DNA of 64,000 bases. Origin: Penelope pileata. Lineage: Eukaryota > Chordata > Aves > Galliformes > Cracidae. The position numbers and the translations under genes are program-made. The stretch lies in contig WBMW01005475.1 of assembly GCA_013396635.1 (NCBI GenBank), positions 186,001 to 250,000 of the forward strand. The letters are read 5' to 3'. Of this stretch, positions 11,061-24,119 are shown one piece after another. Positions within the stretch are counted from its first letter, which is position 1; each line of letters begins with the position of its first letter. The notes below the pieces were generated by a model, which was given only the letters and a program-made list of their open reading frames with translations, made no database searches and was not told the DNA's origin.

Positions 11061-14000
11061 GTGTCAGGTAGAAGCCATACCCCGGCTCCACACGCTGCCT
11101 GTCGTCCACCTGCAGAATCCAGACCCCCCTTTGAGTTCATATTCCCATTTATTCCTCCCCTGAGGAGGCCGTCGAACCCACAAAATGGCCCCCCTCCCTC
11201 GCACAAAATGGAAGCAAAGGGCTTCTGGGTTGCACCTGAGGGGAGGCCCTGCACAAAAATAAGAACGAACCGTGGGATGAAAGCGCTGGGAATTTGGGGG
11301 CTGCATGGGTGTTTTTGTTTTCAGCAGCAGTTTTGGAAATTGGGTTTGTCACAGATAGCAGAGGTGTCAGCTGAAGGATATGGTGGGCACTGCGAGGCGA
11401 TGCCCGCCAGCTGCGTAGCAATCCCTCCGTGGTGGGGAAGAATAATAACAGTTTGGCTTTTTATGTGGTATTTCATGTGGATACAGGTAGAATTTCTGGG
11501 CAAACACCGTCTTTGAACAACTTAACCATCATGTACACCGTAAACATAACTTGAGTTCAAATATATCTTTGAGCTGCAAGTTTCCTTCATCCCGCTGCAC
11601 TTCAAATTGCTTTTGTGATTGTTTCTCACTTCCAGGGAAGGAATACAATTATATTTTTCACTGAATTTCCACAAAAGCCTGAACTGCCTGGAGGCAGGGT
11701 GGTTTTCATTACTGACCAGCCCAATGCCTAACCCACACCCAGTGAGGATATCCCCTGAAAGTACAGCTCAGTGCCCACAGTTAACCCGAACATCAAGCGT
11801 GTGCCTTGGAAATTGCAGGAGAATTCCTGAGCTTTCAGCATCTGCCTACACATGAACCTCATATCTTGGAAACACAACCCCAGAGCATGAAAGGAGAAGG
11901 GGAGCGCTGGGAAAATATTTTGAGGTTGCGGACAATGCACATCCTGACCAGGATTTTGTTTGTCTGGTCACTCTGAAAACATTGCGGTTCCGACTAAAGC
12001 TGCAGCCCGTCAAGTGTTTACGCCCAGGAAGAGAACAGGAGGATACGGAGAGACTGGGTCGAGCGAACGGGGCAGTTTCTCAGCCAACAAGTTGCAGGCA
12101 CTCTGCTGAGTTCCCTGGCTCTACACGTAGGTTAGGAAGTGCCCCTGCTGCTTCCCAGTCTTTAACCTCAAAAAGAAATCGCTGTGTGAAAAACGTCCCT
12201 TCCTGGTGTCTACAGGAATTTTCTCACTGATTCCCCTTGGGGCCAGATCTTCTTCGAACTCTTTTTTTTTTTGGGAGACTTTGAAATGAAAAAGGCTGCC
12301 TCTTCACAAAACATCCTGTCGAGGTCTTCGCCAGGCATGAGACTAATGGGGCAGCAAGGATCCCTTCGCCTCCCATCTCCGTTAGCATCAGCCTTTTCGG
12401 TGCTGCATCACTCACAGTATTTCCGTAATTGAGCACTCAGAGATCCTCAGCTCTGTGAGATCAAATTTCACTCTCAAAACTTTATTTTCCGTATTTCTGA
12501 ATGTAGTTTCGGATGCTCAGGGTCACTTGGAGCTAGCCACTGCGTGGGGAACTGCGTGGGGCAGAACATTCTTGGTGTGAGTGCTCTGATCTCTTGAACC
12601 ATACAGTCTGGTTTCTCATGGTATATGTGGAAAAAGAGGATGAGAGGACAAAGAAAGCTTTGTACTGCGCTTTGAAAACACAAAGCACGACCTAAGCATG
12701 AATCAGGGCACGAACTTCTCAGGGATAAATCTTCTCCTGCTCCACCATGGTGCAGAAGTCCAGTAATTATGGTGTCTGCTCAGAGAGGTGTCTTCCTTGG
12801 AGGGATCCATTGGACACCTTGGCTGTGTAGCAGAGATTAAAGATTATGACTTGAATCAAGTCCCCAAAACTGACACAGGTGAACTCTTTTCACAGGCTTC
12901 TGTTGCCCTGAACAATCCCAGGGCCACTCCGCGTTCCCACACGATGTGCACGGATGTACCCCCACACATTGACACAGACATCCCGCAGCCGGAGGACAGA
13001 TGTGTGTTCCCAAACATGGCCGGGCTCAGGCACTCGCATGCTGCCGCACACAGATGTCTGCACCCTCTGATTTCTGTCTCAGGTTTTGTTTTTGCTTTGT
13101 TTCGGGGTTTTGAACTGTGTGCTGATAAGGAACGTGGCATAAGCTTGGCTTTGCCAGCGTTTGCACATTTCTTTCTGCTGCTATGAAATGTCCTGCGCTG
13201 TTATATCTGGCAGCCCATCCCCAGTTCCAACCTATACAAAGAGCACGTGGTTTTACTTTGTTATTTTTTTTATAGCCTGGAATATGCTCATTCAACAGGA
13301 TGGCAAATCCAGCTGTATCAGCAAAGCTAAGAATAACAGGCATGAAAGCCTCAGAAAAGACTCAAAAGCTTTTTCCCACAAGTCTTCTTTGTGCTCTAAC
13401 CCTTGATTTATTTTTCCCTTGTTAATGCTTTCTGAAGCCAGTAGCAAGGAAAGAATTAACGGCACGGATTGAACGGGAGGACATGCTGACAGCACAGGAA
13501 CTAACTCAACCAAAATGCACGGCAGCACCAGGAAGAGCTGCTGTGTTACCCTGCCAGTGCCCTCACAGCAAAGTGAGGATGGAGATGGGCCCAGCAGAGG
13601 GAATTGAGGGGCTGCTGAGGGGGCACCGCTTCCAACACACTGGCAGGATCCAGCACAGGGGCATTTTGGTATAGATGTACAGAGCAAGAGGGGAGGGCTG
13701 CAAGGGAACATGAAATTGTGCCACTGTGACACCTGGGAACAACTGTGCTGGAGAGGGTCAAGAAATGGTTGGGAGGAAATAGAGCTGGATTCAGCAGGCA
13801 GAGGGCTCTGGGTGCTGTTTGTGCCCTGGGGTTTACCAGGATCCCCAGGATTTTTATTACTGATTTTTGAATACACCACACTGTCATGGGGTAACAAGCC
13901 AGAAGATGGTTCGCTCAGTGTTCTCCAGGCTTGAGCTGCAGTTTTTATGCACGTGTGAAATGGGGAAATGAAACAAACGAAGCCTCTCCAGGTTCTGGAG

Positions 14001-16968
14001 ACAGCATTTCAAAGTCACTCGTCTCCAAAAAGAAAAATGTCTGAGGGTCAAGGGCACGTGCCTAACTTCGGTACAAACCCCTGCTATTGCAAAGCCCAGT
14101 TTTGTGCTGGCTGCGCTCAGTCCAGCAGAGGCCCCTCGGCCCCTGCTGATGCGCGCGGACCTGGGGCTGGATGCAGAGCAAGCAGGCGGCTGCTGCAGAG
14201 TCAGCAACAGGGCTTTGCTCCGTTCAGCTGATAACATCTCACGGCCATTCAATGGGCTTCCTGTATTTTCTGTTTTGAAATTGGTGCTTTAATACCTTGA
14301 AAACAGAGGAAGCAGAGGAAGGCAGAGCCGTCCCTGGAGGGGAGTACAAAGCGTGGCTTTGTTCAGGTGCAGATCCCAGGGGATGTCAATCTGAATCCAT
14401 CAGCAAATGGTCACACGTGAAGCTGCAGTTTCCCAGTGACTCTGAAAGGCCCTTTCTCTTGCCATTCCAATGGGATTGCACTGGGTTTTGTGTGGTTTTG
14501 AAAAGGAAACTGCAGAGAAGGAATGAAAGCAAGCCAGGGCCTGAGAGTTGTTTAGAAGTTCACATTTCTGATTGTTAATAATGATGCAGCAATCTTGCAC
14601 GTTCAGGAGAGGATGCTCTACCCTCTGGTGTTTAGCACTAATTATTAGACAAGGAGCAGTAATAAAGAAGACAGCAATTCCAGCTAACATATAGAGAAAA
14701 CCCCACAGACTTAATGAAATAGATTCTCATCCGAATCCACCACTGATGCACACTGCAGCAGGTAAGCATGTCTCCACTGCTGACCCAGAGCAAACCAGCA
14801 TCTCTCTCCCCTCTCTGAGCTCAATTTTTGCGTGCAGATGCATCCTGTTAAGCACCAGAATGAATGCGTCATGCCTAAAATAAAGTTTGGTTTTAGGATC
14901 AAAGCGAGCCCCTCCGCACCGCGTTTCTGTGCGTGTGAAGCTGGCACAGCCTGGCTGCCCTGGGCTCATTTTTAATGAATGAGCATGCAGTGAACGTGCC
15001 AGAACGAGAGGGGTGGCAGATAGCGAGCAGGAAGCATTGCTGTGTTTTTCCTGCTGCCGTTTCTCACTCTTCAGCGTCACGCCACGCTTGCCTGCAGGAG
15101 ATAGGTCTGAAAACAAGGTCATTGTGCACGAGCACTGGCTCGAGCCTTGGAGGTAGATGGAACAGAGGCACCTTCTCAGGGCAGCAAAATATTCAGCACA
15201 GCTCTGAGGCTGAGCAGCGTTTTAAGGGTGGCTGCATACTGGGAGGAGTGTGTGCGTTCTGGTTTGTGTAAAGCAGCCAGAACTGCTTAGAAGGGTGAGT
15301 GCTGATCACCTTGCAGTGCTCAGGGATCCTGCTCATGGGGCACACGCCTTTTCTTCTGGGGAACAGCTCAAGACCGCTCAATTCTTTCGGCTGTTTGCCC
15401 TGAGCAGCTGCCACGGGAGGAGTGCCCTCTCCCACTGTTTGCTGAGCGTCTCTTTCAAGTTTACCACCACGCTGATAAGCACCCTAATCAGACATTCTTT
15501 CCAAAGAAAGCTTTGTTAATTTGATGTAAACACACGTGTACGCAAATATATGTTGAAGCACAGGACGAGGCTTTTGAAGGAGCTGATGTTTAAATGCCGT
15601 TCAAATCAGCCTTTGCAAACTTTGCAGAGAGCAGCAGAATTCCTCTGCACGTTTCACTGCTTTCTTCTGCTTGTCCTTTGTCAGGCATCCTGATTGCAAC
15701 AGGGACTGGTCTTTGCCTCTGCTGTTTCATCAGAGCAGCTTTGCTGGTGGTATTTCAAGTGTGCAGGGTGTCTGCAGTGTCACTGAGCCAGTATTTACCA
15801 GCCCAGCCTCGGGGCTGCTCCTGATTAAAATGCCCCAGCAGCCGCACGGGCGCTCTCTGTCCAGCCATTGCCATGTCTCTCCGTGACATTGCCCCCCATC
15901 AGTCTGCTCCAGTCCCTGTGCCAGTTCCCAGAACAGTGATGAGAAAGCAGAAATCTTAGGCTGCTGGATGTCTGTCCCAGATCTTCATTAATTAGGCTAG
16001 CGAGCCATTAATTAGGCTACCTAAGCTTCTTTAGAGACGCTTAATCGTCCCTGTGTAAGGCTGTAGGGTTCGCAATACCAGGGATGGAGTCTGGCTGGTA
16101 ACAGCTGGAACTCTTTTTCCTCACCTGTCATCAGGCTTGTTCTGCTTTGTTCCTGTTTTATTGATGAGCGGGGTTAGGTGCTGTTCCACTCACTTATCTG
16201 CAAGGACACAGAGCGCTCATCTCCAGGGCCGGTGTCATTGCACAGGTCCCTGGCCCACCTCGTCCATGGGTCTCACAGGGAGATCAAGGAGCACAGTGCA
16301 GGGGATGCACTGAATTCCCACTGTCACTTCTAAAGAGCAGCATAACTAATGAGGTGAGCTACATGGGAAAGAAGTGAGTGAAAGGAAACCCTGGGGAGCC
16401 TGGAGTGGGAAGTGAGTTCCGGAGAGCAATGGTCACATTGCTCATAAGAGCAAAGCAGCCAAAACCGCCATAAAATCCCCAGCCCTTACGCACACAGCCA
16501 ATTTTTTTTCCCCATTATTCAAGTTGTGAGTCTGATGCAACCCAGAGTAGGATGTAGTAAGACTTGCAGTGGCTTTGCCGTCCCACCAGGTGTCAGCTCC
16601 TCTGCAGAGGAGGCCCTGAGCCGTCTCCCACCGCGCCATGCTGCAAGGATTGCGCAGACGTTGCATCATCTGCAGAGGTGCGGGGCTCCTGCTGCTGGGA
16701 AACAGCCGAGCCCGGGGCCAGGCTTTGGGATGTGAGGAGAAGCACAGCACAACGTGCTCCAGAAATTGTCTGTATTTCAGTTTCTGCAGCTTTCGCTGAT
16801 GCAGGCAGCGCCTGCCTCTCCCGCAGTTCTCAGCAATTGGATGGCAAAGGAAGCGGGGCCAACGGGGCCTCGCTCCAGTGCTTTTGCCTGCGTGGAGAGC
16901 AAGGCCAGGCACATTTGTTTCGCCCAGCGAGGTTTGTTCTGCCTCTGGAGCTGGTGCACGTGGTGGGA
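11061..16968. other. Intergenic DNA between KLHDC4 and SLC7A5, left part
   Basis: No open frame here resembles a known protein, and no splice-linked series of coding blocks could be built on either strand. It contains the doubled ATTAATTAGG motif at 15986-16019. Otherwise it is unique sequence of mixed composition. Noncoding transcripts cannot be excluded from sequence alone. Confidence 0.6.
15986..16019. repeat. Two copies of a 14-mer with homeodomain-type core, 20 bp apart
   Basis: CATTAATTAGGCTA occurs at 15986-15999 and again at 16006-16019. Each copy contains TAATTA, the core recognised by many homeodomain proteins. A regulatory role is inference; it may be a chance local duplication. 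Confidence 0.55.
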
Positions 16969-17062
16969 CTGCAAGTGCTCTGTGACCATGGCTGCAAGTG
17001 CTCTGTGACCATGGCTGCAAGTGCTCTGTGACCATGGCTGCAAGTGCTCTGTGACCATGGCT
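16969..17062. repeat. 23-bp minisatellite, about four copies
   Basis: A 23-bp unit beginning TGCAAGTGCTCTGTGACC is repeated head to tail four times with essentially no divergence. A 23-bp period is not a multiple of three, so every reading frame cycles through the repeat and yields repetitive but spurious peptides. The arrangement suits a young tandem array in intergenic DNA. Confidence 0.95.
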
Positions 17063-20000
17063 ATGAAGCTGCACATGGACGTAGAGGATCAGCTGCTGCC
17101 CATGGTGGTCAGCCCTGTTCTCTGTCCACGGGCAGTTTACCAGTTGGCTTATTGTGAGCAATCAGTGCTCTGTTAGCACCTAGCCAACCCTTGGTTCCCC
17201 TTACAGACTCCTTCATCGCAGAACCTTCAATATTTTGGAGGAGAGGAGCACTTTGCTTGAACGGAGAAGGAAGCAGCAGCGTCACGAGGCCGGCGACAGC
17301 CCTGCTGACGTGACTGCAGGCAGGGGCACAGCAGGGCTCGGTGTCTGGCCCGGCGCTTGTTGCAGTCACAGGGCTGCACACAATGCTCCCATTCAGGTGC
17401 TCTCAAGCACCATCTTCCCTCCCTGGGCAGGTGGGGGGGGGACGCCAGCCCCATCTCGGTCACCGGGGTGAGGCCTGGGTCATCTCGTGGCTGGCAGGGA
17501 GAGGAGGTTGGTGTCTGAGCCAGAAAGGCTGAATTTGGGCGTCAGAGGAAGCCGAGTGCCAGGCTGGGGAGACAGAAGAGACTGCCTGGGGCAGTGGGAA
17601 ATGGCCGAAGACATTTCCAAGGCTCAGTGAGGCCAGTGCCTGCCACGGGTGGTCAGAGCCTCGTGGTGAGGCCAGCCATGGGGCATTTCTCACCCCTGCC
17701 CAACTTTTGCAACTTTTTACAACTTTTTAAAGGACAGGGACTGACCCTTAGTGCTCGATTTTCACCTATCTCAGTGCTGATAACACTGATGTTGATTAAA
17801 GTCATTCTGCCGTTGATTAAATTAATCCTGTTTTGTCTTCACAAAACGCCCCGGCCCCCGGCCTGGCGGGCGAGCAGCTGCTCCCGGCTGCCTGGCAATG
17901 GCAGCCCCGGTGCTGCTGGGGTCGGGCTGTCCCCTGCTGCTGTCCCCGTGGGCTGATGGCTTCTCCAGGCCGAGCTGTGCAGTGCAGAGGGGTTCGGTGT
18001 GTTCCCCCCCTCCGGCTCAGTCTGGTTCTGGGAGCCCGTCCATAAAGATAGCTCCGTGCATCCCTTATCACGTTAAACATTTGCCCTCGGGAAATGATGA
18101 CCCTGACAAGATTCCTTGTGGTTTTGCAAAAGAAAAGAAAATATTTATTCATCCTCGCTGGCTTTGAAAGGTAAACTTGAAGATATCAACCACTCCCTCG
18201 TGAGCAGCAATGTTCTCCTGAAGCACTGGAGCAGGAGACACGAGGTGTGTGCTGCATGCAGTGACACCGAACCCAGCACTCAGTTCCCTCCAGGGATGGT
18301 TAGCGATTCAGGGCTCGTGAAATGCTGATATAACCTCCTTCTTTCCTTCCAGCACAAGGCTGGGTCTCGTTTACAAAGCCCACCACATTGTCACAGCCCT
18401 CTGTGAGCGCCTGCCTAGCTTCAAACTCCAGCAATTAGCGTGATCTAGTTTTTAACAGCTGACATCACACCCACTTCTGAGCACGTTTCAGGGTGTTTGT
18501 ACAGACACGATGTAACAGTGTTCCCTATCTGTCTGTCTGCTGCCCCGCTTTCCAAAGAAAAGGTTTAATTTTAACCTCGAGCTGCAATCTCAACTCATAT
18601 CTGGTAAAGGTTTGCTATTATTGTGCTCATACTGCTCTCTCAGAAATAACCGTGGTGGTTTCCTAACCCGTGATGTCAATTCTCGTAGTAGACAAAAAGA
18701 GTCGTGCAGGAAGGTATGAGCAGATCTTGCTGATACGTCACGTCAGGCTTTTTTCCGTGCTGTACAAACGAAAAGCACAGCTTTGTTATGCAGAAATCCA
18801 CATGAAAAGCAATCTGACACGCCGCAGGTGATCCATTCCTGCTGATGAAGCGGAGCAGAATTAGGTCCCACTGGAAAACCAATATTTGCTCTGCTATCTG
18901 CTGCTTGCTCTGCGGTGCTGTCTGCCCCGGATCGCAGCTGTGAGCTGGGTTTCTATGGTGGCTGTTGACACTCGGGCCAGCTTCGTGTTCTCCCCCAAGA
19001 TAAATGGTCACGCTGGGGGGCCGGGGGGAGCGGCAGCCCATCTGCACAGGCAGGGAGCGGGCGGTCGGCTGCTGCGGGGTGCTGTGGATGGGATCTTTCT
19101 GTCAGCTGGGAATCAGTGCAAATCAGACAGATACACAGCAACAGGACCTGGAGATGCTCTCCCAGGCACGGGATTGCCTGCAAAGGGCTGAGATGGAGGC
19201 AGGCGTGGGTGGCACTGGGTTCCTCGTTCCTGCCTCATCCCTCCATTGCTGCTCTGGAGGCCAGCGGGGTTTGTGCCCAAGCTGTGGTTCTGGGTTGGGG
19301 GGAGGCAACGGGATGGGTGCTGCCCATACCCACAGCCGTGACGGGAACCACACAAACCCAGCTGGGGAAATCCCTGTCACCCCGAGCATCGGTCTGAAAA
19401 CCTGGGGAACTTAACCAAGCAGGGCTGGGAGTTTGGCTCATTTTCTCAGGGAGGGGTGGGAGAGAAGCTTGGCCCCATGCCTGTGGTTTCTGTCTGGGGC
19501 GTGGACACGGGATCAGCGCTGATGCTCGGAGCAAGGGGCTCCAAACCACTGCCAGGACTGGGGCTGGTGGCACGCAACAGAGGGAGGGAGCCCCACAGAC
19601 AGGCTGGAATTTGTGTAACGAGGGCGAGGGAAACCACATGAAAGCATCCTTCCTCACCTGACACCCTGCGTGAATCAACAGAGCTGGCTCCGCTCCCCAA
19701 ACGCTCTTGGGCTGAAGCCTTTGCCCCGTTGCTTGGGCAGGGAGCAGGTCACGGCAGGCACTGAAATCAATGGTCGTTGTGGTAAAATCGTGTTCCTGCA
19801 GGAGATCCCCTCTGGAGCCCACTGAGCCAGCCCGGTGTGCAGCCAGGAGCTGGGCTCCATGGTCCTCATGGCTCCCTTCCAACTTGGGCTGTTCTGTGAT
19901 TCTGTGACTCTGAGCTTTTTGCAGGCTCCTTTCCTGCAAGCACAGAAACTCAGGTGGTGTTGGGCCCGTGCAGTCAGAAGAAATATCAAGGATATTTTGC

Positions 20001-23000
20001 AATGGTTTTGGTTTTATCTCGTCTGGCTGGGTACAGGAGGTTCCCTCCACTCGGGTGTACAAAACATTTACAACCTTTCCTCGGCAGCAGTAGCACATGC
20101 TGAGAAACTCCATGGGACGCCGGATAAAAGGACTCTTTTTGCTTAAGTGTTCTGTCTTTTAAGTATTAATTTTAAACATGGAAACTGAAAGAAAACAGGT
20201 TTGGGTCTTGCAGGGTTTTTAACTGAGTAGTGCTGGGCGTTGGGATTCCTTCTTGAAGACGTGAGAGATATGTGAAGAAAATATCAGTGACAAAAGGGTT
20301 TTTCCATCCCCAGATGTTCCTCCTAAAGCCAAAATGCTACCAGCAGTGATTTCTAGTTGTGCAAAGGATCTGAGATACATTTCAAACACGGTGGCTTTCA
20401 GGAGCTCTCTTCCAGGAGCCGGCATGTTGTCTCCATTCCATTGCTTTCTCCACCCGAGGAAGGAGCCTGCAATTAGCAGCCGTGCAGCCCTGACCTCCCC
20501 GTTCCAGGCTGAGGTTCCTGCCCACACCCCGGAGCTGCCCCCGGTGCTTTGCTCCCCGTGGCAGTGCCTGCGAGCCCAGCGCCTGCTGACAGGCCCCAAT
20601 CCCCCAGCTTGCTGCTCTCAGCTCGGTGTAGGTTGCATGTTCCACTGGGTTGATGACCCAGCTGTTGGGCTGTTGGCTTTGCCTACTGAAAGGCAGGGCC
20701 AGGAGCAGCCCCACTGTGAGTCCTCGCAGGCCCAGGAGCTCTGTGTGCCCTTTATCACTTCATCTTTGCAGGGCTTTTGGCCCTCCTGGCCCCCCTGGCA
20801 GAGGTACCACATCCCCTCCGGACGTTGTTTTCGTGCTGACTGATCTGCTGGCTTTGCAGCAACGCCGCTCCGAGAGAGAACGTGCACCCACGCACCGCAT
20901 TGCACCACGGCCCCAAATACCTGCGGTGCCAGACGTGATTTCTGAGCTCCCCCAGGCAGGAGGGACGAGCTCCTGGCTGAGCACCGCAGCACGCAGCCGT
21001 CACCCACGGCGTGGGGAGCCCCAGTTCCTCCAGCAAAGGTGGAGCAGGAGCCTCCGAGCCCTGCAGCCCTGCAGCCCGGCTCCTGCACCACTGCCCAGAG
21101 CCACCGGGGTCCTGGGCCAAGTGGAGAGCTCGTTTGTGTTCCCACCGTGTGGTTGCACTGCTGGGTTTGTACGGGCGCGTTGCCACGTCTGCACACTGTG
21201 CTTACAGCACGCAGCGTGCGCGGGGCTCTGCGCCTTGTGTTGGTGTTGCTCATTTTTGTGATAGTGCTGCTGGCTGCTCCGGAGGCTGTCGGGCTGGTGA
21301 TGGTGTTACCAACAACACCTCACTTGCAAGAGTCTGGAGAGGCGTTTGCTGGTGCCCCGCTCACAGCTTGCAGTGGAGGAGCCCAGCCCCATGCACGGAC
21401 ACCGGCACTGAGCACGCAGAGAGCCCTTCAGCTCTCCCGCCAGCAGCCTTCAACGTCGCAGTCGTCTGCTGCTGTCCCAGCCCTGGCAGATGTGTCCCTC
21501 CCCACCCCTGCAGGTCCCTGGCACCGCGGTGCTGAGCTGGGGCTCCAGGGGATGCCAAAGGGCCCCGTGGTGACAAGGAGCTGGGAACGCAACACAACGA
21601 TGGTTTCTTGGGGGAGAGCCAGATTCCGGCTCGTTGCTTTATTCCACGTGCATCGGGTGAAACAGCAGCAGCTCCTCACCACCCCTTTCATTTAAAAAGA
21701 GGCTCCCAGGCAGAACTTCCATTGCTGCAATGTTAAGGGCACAGCTCTGTTCTCCGCTTTATTTTGCTGCAAGGAAGTTGGTCACCACCAGCTCTCCTTT
21801 ATTAATTTTCCCCACACCTGGATCTCATTTCGCTAGATTAATTTCTCTGCCTCAGAGGCTCCCTTTATTACTCCTATCCACAACCCCTCGTCAGCTCCTT
21901 TCTTCCATTTCCATCTGCGCCCTGGAAGCAGCTCCCAGCCCGCATCCCACCCTGCCCTCGGGTGCTTTCTTCCCAGCGCAAACATTTACCGAGCGCCTTT
22001 CATCCTTCGCACAAACCTCCCAGCAACCTTCTTGCTTCTTGCTGGGCTTGCAGAGACATTCTGCCTGCTGCTCTGCCCATCCCTGGTGGCAGGCTCCCCA
22101 CTATCTCCGTGCCACTCAAACATTTTTGTGTTTGGAGAGAAAAAGGGGAAAATGTCGGTGCCACGCGTTCCCCTCCCGCCGCAGCTCCGGCCCCGTCCCG
22201 TCCATCCCCGTTTATTTCCCAGCCCAGGGAGCACTGCGCTTAGTGCCAGGGCTGCTGTGCTGACAACAGCCCCTTTTGTCTGCTCTCTTTTTGAACTTTC
22301 CTGCAGACACAGGTCTGCTCTCAACATCCTCTGACCCCGAGCACATGATTCAAGGTCGCTGCCTGCGAGAAATCCCTTCCTGCCGCCGTGCGGGGTGAGC
22401 GGGGCGGCCTCGTGCTGGGGATGGGCGCCCGGAGCGATGTCCCATAGCAGGGCTGCGGTTCTGCTTTGGGTTCCCAAGAGATCCCTCGCCAAAACCCACT
22501 TTGGATTTCATGCAAGTGACCCAAAGCTGCCAGCTCCTGACCCCACAAAGCTCCCAGCAGCTGAGGGCTGCTCTCCCCATCCCTACACTTGCTGTTCTGC
22601 CCGAGATGCTCTTCTGTCTCCGCATCCCCCGTCACCACCAGGCTGTCCCTGCCAGCCCCAGCACCCCACTGGCCACCTCCCACGCCATGGGCATCCCCAT
22701 GGCACCGTGCACTCGGTGCTTCCAGTCTGAGCCGGGGCCCCTTGCAGCCCTCAGCGTCTCCGAATCGCAGCGCTGGAGCTTTGCCCTGCAGCACAATGCT
22801 TGATCTGGCAGCGATCCCTTGGGCTCGCTCTCTGCAAAGCAAAGCTCTGCCACGGGAACCTCTCCAAGCAAGGCTGTAGCAGGCACAAATGCACAGAACT
22901 CATTTCCCATCTCTGCTACCGCCTCGTCTGTCTGCAGAGCCCTTTGCTGCACGAGCGTCCTGCAGGCCCCAGCCCGCGTCCCGTTCCTGCGCCGGCGGTG

Positions 23001-24119
23001 TCACCGTGAATGCAATGTTTGACTTCTCTTATCGAGGTTTTCTATTTGATTTGCCAGAGTTTATTCTCTCCTCTGTTTTCCTTCTTTGGCCACAGCTGTC
23101 ACTTTGTGAACAATCTCTTTGAAATCTCGCGGCGCTCGCTGTGCCGCCCGTTGGCCGCGCTGGCTTTCAGGGCTGTTTTCCTTAGATTGCTCCCATACCT
23201 CCCCCGAGAACCTCCGCAGCAGCACGTGGCTTGCTGCACACACAGCCTTGTAAGCACACCCAGTCTGCACCCCCCCTTCCTCCTTGAGTGCACACACGAA
23301 GGTGAACGCTGCCCAGGGCTGCTGGGCTCCAGCACGCAGCGCTGCCCATGCTCTCTCCCAACATTGCTTTCTCACGCCTAGAGCAGGAATTGCCATCGTG
23401 AATTCTCTGATTGCTCTCAACAAATCGCCTGCAGTGCCCACAACACAGCATCCCTGCGTGTGGCACCAGCAGGCAGCACTGGAGCCTGCCTGTCCTGCTG
23501 GGCTCCAAGCTTTGTTTCGGGCCCACTTCTCCCCGTTGGTGTCTGCAGGTGTGGCCAGTGAGAAACTCAGCACCGCCTTCTCCAGGAGGGAGATCCCAGC
23601 TCTTCCATCTTCAGGTCTCCACCTTTCCCTGTGCCTGAGCATCCCACTGCCCCCCCAGCCCCTGTGATGAGCATCCCCCCGCCTCCCGCTCCCTGCAGAC
23701 CGAGCAGCTCCAGCATGGGAGGACACAGGGAGAGGGGCTCCCAGCTGAGCATCGCTTTGCCCTCAGGGAGGTGGAGATCTCCAGCTGCTGGGCAGTTCTT
23801 GGGCTGCAAGCTCCCACCAGCAGCATCCCCACCGTGCTGCAGCCCAGACACGCTGGGAGCCAGGGCACTGCCTCCTGCACGAAGCTCACCCACCCCCTTG
23901 ATTTGTTTCCCATCCCCCTCATTTGCGTTACGCAGACCCAGAAATGGTAACTTGGACACTGAACCAGCAGGGTGGGGACAGAGGGACAGATGCTGCCATG
24001 GCTGCGCTGCGCTCCCAGAGCTGTCTGCAAGAGGGACGCTGGGATCCAGGGCTCAGCAGCGTGCTGGGGGGTGTGGGAACCTTCGGCAAAATGAAAGAGT
24101 TGGAGGCAAAGACCAGCAA
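17063..24119. other. Intergenic DNA, right part
   Basis: This is G+C-rich in blocks (about 17250-17500, 17840-18010, 20500-21600 and 22140-22450). That richness creates many long but non-overlapping-in-sense open frames without similarity to known proteins. One CR1 fragment lies at 19845-19912. No coding gene can be supported. Confidence 0.6.
19845..19912 (+). mobile_element. CR1 LINE 3'-end fragment
   Basis: The plus strand carries GAGCTGGGCTCCATGGTCCT, then GGCTCCCTTCCAACTTGGGC, then TGTGATTCTGTGACTCTG. This is the diverged 3' terminus of CR1, including remnants of its terminal short repeat. The copy is very short and 5'-truncated. Confidence 0.85.

Noticed and set aside
10315..11516. Long plus-strand open frames (282 and 361 codons) across the KLHDC4 promoter
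   Set aside because: They run antisense to KLHDC4 exon 1 through the CpG island, where stop codons are rare. The products are Pro/Arg/Ala-rich with no family resemblance.
16969..17062. CRISPR-like repeat array
   Set aside because: The units abut directly without spacers and the genome is vertebrate; it is a minisatellite.
16442..17161. 239-codon minus-strand open frame with repeating HGHRALAAMVTE-type peptide
   Set aside because: The repetition is the 23-bp minisatellite read in rotating frames; the flanks show no similarity to proteins.
20618..21695. Overlapping open frames of over 200 codons on both strands
   Set aside because: Open frames overlap on both strands in a G+C-rich block. There is no conserved motif, no splice-consistent structure and no recognisable product.
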